Assembly (NCBI GenBank): GCA_028868235.1
Contig: JAGWUW010000193.1
Coordinates: 1-5,589 of the forward strand
DNA length: 5,589 nt
Direction of reading: 5' to 3'
Source: Betaproteobacteria bacterium
Lineage (GTDB): Bacteria; Pseudomonadota; Gammaproteobacteria; Burkholderiales; Rhodocyclaceae
The notes below the pieces were generated by a model. It was not told where the DNA came from. It ran no database searches and saw only the letters and a program-made list of their open reading frames with translations. How positions within the stretch are numbered: the first letter of the stretch is position 1; every line of letters begins with the position of its first letter. Both the position numbers and the translations under genes were made by a program. Positions 1 through 5,034 of the stretch are shown in pieces.

Positions 1-1224
1 GGCGGGATCAAGATTCACTACTGCGCAGAGCAGTTCGAAAACGACGGTAGCCTCAGCGCCACGATTATCAAAAGCATGAAACGGGCAATGGCCGGCGAAT
101 ACAGCCGGGAATTGTCTGTCAAGGTTTTCACGGGGCAGTGCCGCCTCATCCGGCTTGGCTTCCGACAGGGCGGTCCCGCGGGTTTCGGCCTGCGCCGTGT
201 TCTGGTCGATGAGCACTGCAATCCAAAGGCAACGCTCGAACGCGGAGAGCAGAAGAGCCTGCAAACCGATCGTGTCGTACTCCAGCCCGGCCCACCCGAA
301 GAAATCGAGATCGTCCGGCGCCTCTACCGGATGTTTGTCGTCCAACAGCGAACCGAGAGTGAGATCGCCGGGATACTGAACGCTGAAGGGCTTGTGACCG
401 ATCTCGGTCGCCCCTGGACCCGAGGCACGGTCCATCAGATCCTGACCAACGAAAAATACATCGGCAACAATGTCTACAACCGGCGCTCGTTCAAGCTGAA
501 GGCCAAGCGGGTCAACAATCCACCCGACATGTGGGTCCGCCAAGACGGCGCATTCGAGCCGATCGTCGAGCGCGACTTCTATGAGGCGGCACAGCGCATC
601 ATCGACGCCCGCAGCAAACGCTACACCGATCAGGAACTGCTCGACAGGCTCTCTACCTTGTTGGCCGAGAAGGGATGGCTTTCCGGGCTGGTCATCGACG
701 AAGTCGAGGACATGCCGTCGAGCATGACCTTTCGTCACCGGTTTGGCAGCCTGGTGCGGGCCTATGAGCTGGTCGGCTATTCACCAGCGCGCGACTATCG
801 CTACATCGAAACCAACCGGGCCTTGCGAGCACTCCATCCAGACGTTGTCCAGGAGGTCATTGGCGGAATCGAGAGCGCGGGCGGTTCGGTCCGACGAGAC
901 CCCGTGTCCGATCTGCTGCACATCAACGAGGAGTTCACGGCGGCGTTGGTCATTGCCCGCTGCCAAGTTAGCCCAGCCGGAAGCCTGCGCTGGAAAATCC
1001 GATTCGATCAGGGGCTGCGACCAGGAATCACGATTGCGGTTCGGATGGAGGACGATAACCGCACGATCCGGGACTACTATTTTCTGCCCTGGCTCGACCT
1101 CGGCAAGACGCCGGACCTCAGGCTGGCACCAGAGAATGGCATCCTGCTTGATGCCTACCGGTATGAGACACTGGATGCCTTCATGGATCTGACGCGCCGC
1201 ACAGCGTTGAGCGTTGCGGCATGA
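1..1224 (+). CDS. Large serine recombinase, C-terminal part (5' end outside window)
   Basis: The reading frame is open from the first base, so the gene starts upstream and the catalytic serine region is not visible; 407 residues are seen. Fragment residues 1-50 fit the end of a resolvase catalytic domain and its long helix (AGEYSRELS). Residues about 55-190 match the Recombinase domain typical of large serine integrases: GGPAGFGLRR, then PEEIEIVRRLYRMF, then the signature WTRGTVHQILTNEKYIG near 139-155. Residues about 209-262 (ELLDRL...FRHRFGSLVRAYELVGY) resemble the short repeat found beside homing endonucleases (HNH_repeat type), an assignment from memory of the pattern. The last ~145 residues are unfamiliar, and I see no zinc-ribbon cysteine cluster. 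The protein should cut and rejoin DNA at specific sites. Its stop overlaps the next start (ATGA), so it is translationally coupled to two ParB-like genes. The family is certain; the site and the element it moves are unknown. Confidence 0.93.
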   Translation, partial: GGIKIHYCAEQFENDGSLSATIIKSMKRAMAGEYSRELSVKVFTGQCRLIRLGFRQGGPAGFGLRRVLVDEHCNPKATLERGEQKSLQTDRVVLQPGPPEEIEIVRRLYRMFVVQQRTESEIAGILNAEGLVTDLGRPWTRGTVHQILTNEKYIGNNVYNRRSFKLKAKRVNNPPDMWVRQDGAFEPIVERDFYEAAQRIIDARSKRYTDQELLDRLSTLLAEKGWLSGLVIDEVEDMPSSMTFRHRFGSLVRAYELVGYSPARDYRYIETNRALRALHPDVVQEVIGGIESAGGSVRRDPVSDLLHINEEFTAALVIARCQVSPAGSLRWKIRFDQGLRPGITIAVRMEDDNRTIRDYYFLPWLDLGKTPDLRLAPENGILLDAYRYETLDAFMDLTRRTALSVAA

Positions 1225-2105
1225 GCGATCCTGCACCCGAAATTCGCATGGTGCCGGTCGACCTCATCACGATCCTCAATCCGCGCGTGCGGAACAAGCG
1301 TATCTTCCAGGAACTGGTAGACAGCATTGCCCATCTCGGACTGAAAAAGCCGATCACGGTGAGCCAGCGCCCAGGCAAGGCACGTTACGATCTCGTCTGC
1401 GGACAAGGACGGCTCGAAGCGTTCATCGCGCTCGGTCAGTCAGAAATCCCGGCCATTGTCGTCGAAGCCTCGGAAGAGGACTGCTACGTGATGAGCCTGG
1501 TCGAGAATCTCGCTCGTCGGCAGCACAGCCCGCTGGAACTCGTTCATGCCATCGGCGCGCTCGCTGCCCGCGGCTATTCCCACAATGAGATTGCAGCGAA
1601 GGTCGATTTCTCACCGGAGTATGTTGCCGCAATTTGCCTGCTCCTCGAAAATGGCGAAGAGAAGCTGATTTCCGCAGTCGAGCGCGGCGTCATCCCGCAC
1701 ACCATCGCCATGGAGATCGCCCGTGCCAAGGAGGGCGAGGTCCAGCAAGCTCTTGCACAGGCGTATGAGGAAAAGGCCATCCCAGGCAATCAGGTGCTGG
1801 CGATCCGGCAGATCATCGAGCAACGCAACAACAGCGGAAAGCAGATGCACAAGCGCGGACGTGGTCCGTGGCCATCGCGACCGGTGACATCCGAAGGCCT
1901 GATCCGTTCGTATCAGCGAGAAACGGAGCGCCAGAAGCTGTTGATCAAGCGCGCCTCCCTGGCTCGGAGCCGCCTCCTGTTCGTGACCAATGCCATGCGC
2001 CGCCTTTTGGCCGACGAACACTTCGTCACGCTGCTGCGTGCCGAAGGCCTCAACAGTATCCCGCAGGCTCTGGCCGAACGGATCGGATCGGTGGAGCGAT
2101 CATGA
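1221..2105 (+). CDS. ParB/Spo0J-like DNA-binding protein (294 aa)
   Basis: The N-terminal ParB domain spans about residues 8-110. It contains box I, CGQGRLEAF (G61 and R64 fit the GxxR CTP-binding signature), and box II, ENLARRQHSPLE at 95-106, a very good match to ENxxRxxLxPxE. A helix-turn-helix follows at about 115-140 (GYSHNEIAAKVDFSPEYVAAICLLL). The C-terminal half is basic and helical (KRGRGPWPSR near 211-220) and is not a recognisable standard ParB dimerisation domain. ParB proteins normally load at a palindromic parS site and slide as CTP-dependent clamps with a ParA partner, but no ParA is encoded nearby. The start overlaps the recombinase stop and has no clear Shine-Dalgarno, which points to translational coupling. 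The role is therefore inferred as an accessory DNA-binding or regulatory factor of the recombinase element rather than simple plasmid partition. Confidence 0.92.
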   Translation: MSDPAPEIRMVPVDLITILNPRVRNKRIFQELVDSIAHLGLKKPITVSQRPGKARYDLVCGQGRLEAFIALGQSEIPAIVVEASEEDCYVMSLVENLARRQHSPLELVHAIGALAARGYSHNEIAAKVDFSPEYVAAICLLLENGEEKLISAVERGVIPHTIAMEIARAKEGEVQQALAQAYEEKAIPGNQVLAIRQIIEQRNNSGKQMHKRGRGPWPSRPVTSEGLIRSYQRETERQKLLIKRASLARSRLLFVTNAMRRLLADEHFVTLLRAEGLNSIPQALAERIGSVERS

Positions 2106-2992
2106 ACAGCCCCGTCAAGATCGCGTTCGAGCAGCAGGTGCTCCAGATCCCGATCTGCAAGCTGTTGCCGACGAGAGCACTCCCCAAGGGGGTGCATGAA
2201 AGCGTGAAATATCGCCGGATCGCAGCCTCGGTCGCGGAAGTCGGGCTGATCGAGCCGATTTCAGTCGCACGCCAGCGCGATGGGATCTTTCTGATCCTCG
2301 ATGGGCATGTTCGTCTCGACGCTTTGGTCGCGCAAGGCGCGTCGGTCGCGGCCTGTGTCGTTGCCAGTGACGATGAATCCTTCACCTACAACAAGCGCGT
2401 GAACCGGCTCGCGACGATCCAGGAACACTACATGATCGTGCGAGCGCTCGAGCGCGGGGTCTCGGAGGAAAAGCTGGCCCGGGCGCTCAACGTCGATGTG
2501 AAGGTCATCCGACAGCGGCGGCATCTCCTTTCAGGGATCAGCCAGGACGTCGCTGAACTTCTCAAGGACAAGCCTGTCGGTCACAACGCATTCCAGAAGC
2601 TGCGAAAGATGAAGCCGATCCGCCAGCTCGAGGTTGCCGAACTCATGGTGTCGGCCAACAATTACACATCCTCCTATGCAAAGGCGTTGCTGGCGACGTC
2701 AAAACCCGCCGATTTGCACAAGCCAGACGATCTCAAGAAATCGACAGGTCTTTCCGCCGAACAGATGGCCCGGCTGGAACGGGAAATGGCTTCGCTCAAC
2801 GCGGACTACAAAGAGCTGGAGGTCTCCTACGGGGATGACATGCTGGTCCTTGTCGTCGCGTCAGGCTTCCTTGAACGATTGATGTCGAAGCCCGAGATCG
2901 AGCGATTTCTGGAGACGCGGCACCCTGAATTTTCCGAGAACTTTCGTTCAATCGTGCAGGCAACGTCGCTGGATCACGCATCTACGGTTTGA
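2102..2992 (+). CDS. ParB-like protein with RepB C-terminal domain (296 aa)
   Basis: This resembles the RepB plasmid-partition family, known from Ti and other repABC plasmids. The N-terminal ParB-like fold spans about 10-110 with LDGHVRLDA at 67-75 (G68 and R71 keep GxxR). In place of the usual ENxxRxxLxPxE box it has NRLATIQEHYMI (101-112), typical of this subgroup. A helix-turn-helix lies near 118-143 (GVSEEKLARALNVDVKVIRQRRHLL), and the RepB-type C-terminal region covers about 150-285 (KMKPIRQLEVAELMV, NNYTSSYAKALL, LSAEQMARLEREMA). The frame stays open upstream to 1868, but the ATG at 2102 is chosen because it has GGAG at 2093-2096 with 5-nt spacing, overlaps the previous stop as ATGA, and gives the domain its natural start. 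The gene is coupled to the ParB-like gene before it. DNA binding is well supported; a partition role is doubtful without ParA. Confidence 0.92.
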   Translation: MNSPVKIAFEQQVLQIPICKLLPTRALPKGVHESVKYRRIAASVAEVGLIEPISVARQRDGIFLILDGHVRLDALVAQGASVAACVVASDDESFTYNKRVNRLATIQEHYMIVRALERGVSEEKLARALNVDVKVIRQRRHLLSGISQDVAELLKDKPVGHNAFQKLRKMKPIRQLEVAELMVSANNYTSSYAKALLATSKPADLHKPDDLKKSTGLSAEQMARLEREMASLNADYKELEVSYGDDMLVLVVASGFLERLMSKPEIERFLETRHPEFSENFRSIVQATSLDHASTV

Positions 2993-3112
2993 AGGCTAGC
3001 AGCGTCTTGGGGACCGGGACCCACAAGCGCCGGGACCGTCGGAGAAGCCGCCGAGAGGGGCGGATCGAGGGCGGCGGCGGGAATGGCGGCGAACCCGCAG
3101 GAAGCCCGCTAG

Positions 3113-3133
3113 GTCAGTCGTCATAGGACTGAC
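3113..3133. repeat. 7-bp stem hairpin (gtcagtc / gactgac)
   Basis: Perfect arms lie at 3113-3119 and 3127-3133 with a 7-nt loop, gtcatag; a G-T wobble could extend the stem by one pair. It directly precedes the 20-bp palindrome and overlaps the first tcataggac copy. There is no T-tract, so it is not a standard terminator. It may be part of a protein-binding array. Confidence 0.6.
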
Positions 3134-3168
3134 TGCATGCCGAAATTTCGGCATGTTCATCATAGGAC
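3121..3168. repeat. Pair of 9-bp direct repeats (tcataggac) flanking a palindrome
   Basis: The copies are at 3121-3129 and 3160-3168, 39 bp apart, and both are preceded by a similar tc(g/a) triplet. They sit almost symmetrically about 20 bp either side of the centre of the palindrome at 3136-3155. This arrangement suggests repeated half-sites for one protein around a central site. Function is not known. Confidence 0.6.
3136..3155. repeat. Perfect 20-bp palindrome, candidate recombinase/ParB site or operator
   Basis: The sequence catgccgaaatttcggcatg is its own reverse complement over all 20 bases. It lies about 145 bp after the end of the second ParB-like gene. Its size and dyad symmetry suit a dimeric DNA-binding protein: a parS-like site for one of the ParB homologues, a recombinase core site, or an operator. 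It does not match the chromosomal parS consensus. A fully symmetrical core would not impose direction on a serine recombinase, so a binding site is slightly favoured. Confidence 0.7.
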
Positions 3169-3208
3169 GGGCGCGCCGATTCAGGGACCACGTGTCATCG
3201 GCGCGCCC
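3169..3208. repeat. 12-bp perfect inverted repeat with 16-nt spacer
   Basis: The arms gggcgcgccgat (3169-3180) and atcggcgcgccc (3197-3208) are exact reverse complements around a 16-nt spacer that contains cacgtg (3189-3194). The stem would be very stable in RNA or single-stranded DNA. No T-run follows on either strand. Because gcgcgcc is itself nearly symmetrical, the two arms and their neighbours also read as partial direct repeats (gcgcgcc followed shortly by attcag). Possible roles are a transcriptional barrier, a recombination or nicking site, or a binding site. Confidence 0.65.
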
Positions 3209-3222
3209 AATTCAGAACAACT

Positions 3223-3252
3223 TTGCCACAACTTATGGACTTAACGTAAAAC
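3223..3252 (+). promoter_or_regulatory. Weak sigma70-like promoter candidate for the copper cluster
   Basis: A TTGCCA -35-like hexamer (3223-3228) is followed after 18 bp by TAAAAC (3247-3252), inside the only AT-rich stretch upstream of the first copper-cluster gene. The -10 match is poor, so location is the main support. I see no clear CueR-type operator spaced for this promoter. Confidence 0.25.
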
Positions 3253-3272
3253 ACTGAGATTTAGCCAGTCTC

Positions 3273-3306
3273 GGTCGATTTTACGCACAGCAGATGACAA
3301 TCGACC
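3273..3306 (+). repeat. 8-bp inverted repeat in the leader of the DUF2946 gene
   Basis: ggtcgatt (3273-3280) and aatcgacc (3299-3306) are exact reverse complements separated by 18 nt, ending 25 nt before the chosen ATG. If transcription starts upstream, this forms a leader hairpin; on DNA it could be a regulator site. There is no independent support for either. Confidence 0.4.
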
Positions 3307-3331
3307 TGTCACGGAGTAGTGGGCATCGCGG

Positions 3332-3736
3332 ATGCTCACGATGCGCGCCTTTCTTTTGCAACATCGGCTCTTGGCCATCTTGGTGGTCATGGCAGCCTTG
3401 TGCATGAAGATCGTCGTGCCGACTGGCTTCATGATCGGGCAGAATTCCAAGGTTCTCACGGTACAGCTTTGTACCGACGGCCTTGGTCACGCCGTGACCG
3501 CGAAAATTGCCATTCCAATGAAGGGCGAGCCTAGCGACTCGTCCGGCAAGCAGGGCAAGGCTGAATGCCCCTTCGCCTCGCTGTCGATGGCCTCGATGAC
3601 AGGCGCCGATCCTGCGCTTCTGGCACTGGCTCTTGCCTTCATTCTGGCTCTGGGTTTTGCGCCGGCCCAAACCTCCCATCCCAAGCGCGTATCCTACCTT
3701 CGTCCGCCACTGCGCGGACCACCGGCTCTCGTCTGA
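3332..3736 (+). CDS. DUF2946-like small membrane/exported protein (134 aa)
   Basis: The N-terminus is basic, then a hydrophobic segment spans about residues 12-30 (LLAILVVMAALCMKIVVPTGFMIG), the usual DUF2946 opening in which a membrane anchor runs into a VPxGxM motif. A conserved-looking CPFASL follows at 79-84, then a second hydrophobic segment at about 94-110 (PALLALALAFILALGFAP) and a short basic proline-rich tail. Family members often sit beside TonB receptors, PepSY proteins and copper genes; their biochemical role is not established. Cys, Met and His residues suit metal contact, but that is inference. The start could be 3332 or the in-frame ATG at 3341. The nearest Shine-Dalgarno-like GGAG (3313-3316) is 15 nt from the first, and a stop at 3317-3319 rules out anything further upstream. 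It is the first gene of the copper cluster. Confidence 0.8.
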   Translation: MLTMRAFLLQHRLLAILVVMAALCMKIVVPTGFMIGQNSKVLTVQLCTDGLGHAVTAKIAIPMKGEPSDSSGKQGKAECPFASLSMASMTGADPALLALALAFILALGFAPAQTSHPKRVSYLRPPLRGPPALV

Positions 3737-3755
3737 CAATCTGAACCGATTTGTC

Positions 3756-3769
3756 GGACCGGCCGGTCC
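3756..3769. repeat. 14-bp perfect palindrome in a short intergenic gap
   Basis: ggaccggccggtcc is fully self-complementary and lies 20 bp after the stop of the DUF2946 gene. It could fold in RNA as part of a weak attenuator with the tttt at 3778-3781, or be a binding site. GC-rich palindromes of this length can also arise by chance in such DNA. Confidence 0.4.
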
Positions 3770-3785
3770 TGCGCCCATTTTGCGC

Positions 3786-3808
3786 GTGCACCGGCCTAGC
3801 CGGAGCAC
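3786..3808 (+). promoter_or_regulatory. Hairpin that buries the ribosome binding site of the DUF2244 gene
   Basis: Arms gtgc-a-ccggc (3786-3795) and gccgg-a-gcac (3799-3808) pair as 5 plus 4 base pairs around one A-A mismatch, with a 3-nt loop. The 3' arm contains GGAG (3802-3805), the Shine-Dalgarno placed 9 nt before the ATG at 3815. If formed in the mRNA, the structure would limit initiation at this gene unless opened by upstream translation or a factor. Confidence 0.45.
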
Positions 3809-3814
3809 ATTTCC

Positions 3815-4345
3815 ATGTACGAATTGCTGTGCCGTTCATCCGAACGGCCCTGGGCACCCCAGCCTGAAAAGCTGGTTGCGGTGCCCGACCGGGGCGCTTC
3901 GAAGCCCCTCATCCTGCATATGCAGGAGAACCGCTCGCACCTGACGCAGGAAGCGCGGGTCTGTTTCAGCGTCATCGCTTTGCTGTTCATGGTGACCAGT
4001 ATCGGGCCAGCCTTGCATGGCCACTGGCTGGTCCCTGCATTCTCGATCCTGGCGATGGCAGGCCTGACTTTCGCACTCGAACGGCATGGCAAGTCTCGGC
4101 CAGCCAGCGAAACGCTCGAACTTGCTGAAGGCAGGGTCCGGCATCGTGACAGCGCAGGGCAGCAGATCGAACTGCCCGTCTTCTGGATGCGGCTCGCAGC
4201 CGAAGGCCGCAGTCCGTCCGATCTGCGCCTGTTCCTACGAGGGCGGGATGGATCGATCGAGTTCGGCCGTTGCCTCAGCCTCGACGAACGTCGCGCCGTT
4301 GCCCCGCTGGTGGCGGCCGCCCTCGCACAGACGCGGGGGTGCTGA
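3815..4345 (+). CDS. DUF2244 family membrane protein (176 aa)
   Basis: After a ~45-residue polar N-terminus come two close hydrophobic segments, about 48-67 (ARVCFSVIALLFMVTSIGPAL) and 70-88 (HWLVPAFSILAMAGLTFAL), then a cytoplasmic-looking domain. The order of elements fits DUF2244: membrane hairpin, an ELAEGRVRHRD strand, WMRL near 124-127, RLFLRGRDGSIEFGRCLS (138-155) and a closing helix DERRAVAPLVAAAL. Family members are often found near cytochrome oxidase genes; their function is unknown. The start at 3815 has GGAG 9 nt upstream. An internal ATG at 3920 lacks a ribosome site, although the first 35 residues are not typical of the family and could be over-called. It follows the DUF2946 gene by 78 bp and precedes the next ORF by 3 bp, so it is likely co-transcribed with the copper genes. 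Confidence 0.85.
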   Translation: MYELLCRSSERPWAPQPEKLVAVPDRGASKPLILHMQENRSHLTQEARVCFSVIALLFMVTSIGPALHGHWLVPAFSILAMAGLTFALERHGKSRPASETLELAEGRVRHRDSAGQQIELPVFWMRLAAEGRSPSDLRLFLRGRDGSIEFGRCLSLDERRAVAPLVAAALAQTRGC

Positions 4346-4348
4346 ACC

Positions 4349-4546
4349 ATGGGTATCCTCTTCGTTTCCGATGAACGGCACCGCCAGTTGCAGCACTTCC
4401 GTCGCCGGACCTGGCTGCTGATCGCCCTGTGCATGTTTGCCCGGGGGACCGACGCGGCGTTCGGCCTCGGCCTTATCGAACCCACCCAACAAGTTGCGGC
4501 GCAGGAGATTTCCATCTGCTCCGCCGAGACGGAGTTCCCAATATGA
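4349..4546 (+). CDS. Small hypothetical protein, possibly exported (65 aa)
   Basis: I do not recognise this protein. It has an arginine/histidine-rich N-terminus (RHRQLQHFRRR, 10-20), then a short hydrophobic stretch TWLLIALCMFARGTDAAFG (21-39) that could be a weak signal peptide or anchor, and a tail with one cysteine (ISICSAETE). Support for it being real is positional. It begins 3 nt after the DUF2244 stop with a G-rich ribosome-site-like run (4335-4339) 9 nt before the ATG, and its TGA overlaps the ATG of the copper chaperone (ATGA at 4543-4546). Without it there would be a ~200-bp gap inside an otherwise compact operon. It may act as a translational coupler, or have a small copper-related role. 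The alternative is a chance ORF in GC-rich DNA. Confidence 0.55.
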   Translation: MGILFVSDERHRQLQHFRRRTWLLIALCMFARGTDAAFGLGLIEPTQQVAAQEISICSAETEFPI

Positions 4547-5034
4547 TGGGCATTTCTCCCAAGGCACTGGCGCTTGGCGCCGTCGCGAGCCTGTCGGCAA
4601 GCGCAGCAGTGGCCCACGGCTATCGCTCCGGCGCGCTTTCCATCCAGCACCCATGGTCACGCGAAACCGCGGTCGGACAGGCTGTCGGCGGCGGTTTCCT
4701 GACCATCGCCAACAGCGGCACTCGTGATGACCGCCTCCTTTCCGGCACAAGCCCAGTCGCCGCGGAGGTCCAGCTTCACTCCATGACGATGGACGGCGGC
4801 GTTATGCGCATGCGGCAAGTCACCGATGGCATTGCCGTCCCGGCCAAGGGTTCGGTCGAACTGAAGCCCGGCGGCTATCACATCATGTTCATGGGTCTGA
4901 GGCGGCAACTCCGGCAGGGCGACCGCTTTCCCGTGACGCTCCGATTCCGGCGCGCCGGCAACGTCACCGTGCAATTCGCTGTGCAACCAGTCGGCTCGAC
5001 CGGTCCGATGGAGGGCGGCCATGCAGGCCACTGA
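4543..5034 (+). CDS. PCuAC periplasmic copper(I) chaperone (163 aa)
   Basis: The protein has an N-terminal signal peptide, residues 1-24 (KALALGAVASLSASAAVA, with likely cleavage at AVA before H25). A PCuAC domain follows: GALSIQHPWSRET, GGGFLTIANSGTRDDRLL, then the copper-binding section with H79, M90, H113 and M115 (LHSMTMDGGVMRMR ... GGYHIMFMGL), and TLRFRRAGNVTVQFAV. The C-terminus carries extra histidines (EGGHAGH). The family binds Cu(I) in the periplasm and passes it to the CuA site of cytochrome c oxidase, often with a SCO protein, which is the next gene. The frame is open further upstream, but the ATG at 4543 is chosen for its GGAG at 4531-4534 and because it begins the signal peptide; ATG 4546 is equally possible. 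The end overlaps the SCO gene by 14 nt. Confidence 0.95.
   Translation: MMGISPKALALGAVASLSASAAVAHGYRSGALSIQHPWSRETAVGQAVGGGFLTIANSGTRDDRLLSGTSPVAAEVQLHSMTMDGGVMRMRQVTDGIAVPAKGSVELKPGGYHIMFMGLRRQLRQGDRFPVTLRFRRAGNVTVQFAVQPVGSTGPMEGGHAGH

Larger units (their letters stand above)
2993..3331 (+). other. Non-coding junction between the recombinase/ParB module and the copper cluster
   Basis: I find no convincing gene in these 339 bases. The first part (about 3001-3110) is G-rich and low in complexity. It carries two copies of ccgggacc (3014-3021 and 3030-3037, 16 bp apart) and gcggcgg runs. The middle (3113-3208) is packed with perfect inverted repeats, listed separately. The last part (3209-3331) is AT-richer and looks like the leader of the downstream operon. 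I see no hairpin followed by a T-run, so no classical rho-independent terminator separates the two modules. The stretch may contain the edge or recombination site of the mobile module; that is inference from position and symmetry. Confidence 0.6.

Noticed and set aside
1868..2101. Upstream extension of the second ParB-like gene to an ATG at 1868
   Set aside because: It would overlap the first ParB-like gene by over 200 bp, reads as low-complexity Pro/Arg/Ala-rich sequence, and the ATG at 2102 has a good ribosome site and begins the domain.
3189..3194. cacgtg as the core of a chromosomal-type parS
   Set aside because: The flanks do not extend the symmetry: only the 6-bp core matches, and the outer tgttt/aaaca arms are missing.
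3113..3208. CRISPR array or insertion-sequence ends
   Set aside because: There are only two copies of a 9-mer with no regular spacers, and no transposase or target-site duplication is visible.
2993..3210. Rho-independent terminator after the ParB-like genes
   Set aside because: The hairpins at 3113-3133, 3136-3155 and 3169-3208 are not followed by a T-run on either strand.
3281..3808. 175-codon open frame on the minus strand
   Set aside because: It lies opposite the DUF2946 gene, which has proper membrane segments and family motifs; the minus-strand product shows neither.
3633..3944. 103-codon + strand frame bridging the DUF2946 and DUF2244 genes
   Set aside because: It overlaps both supported genes in another frame, and its product is Pro/Arg/Ser/Cys-rich with no family features.
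4429..4542. Upstream extension of the PCuAC gene to an ATG at 4429
   Set aside because: It would place 38 arginine/proline-rich residues before a clear signal peptide that begins at 4543, and the ATG at 4543 has its own GGAG.
3796..4650. 284-codon open frame on the minus strand
   Set aside because: It is antisense to well-supported DUF2244 and PCuAC genes, is rich in Arg/Ser/Ala/Cys as expected for a shadow frame in GC-rich DNA, and has no recognisable domain.
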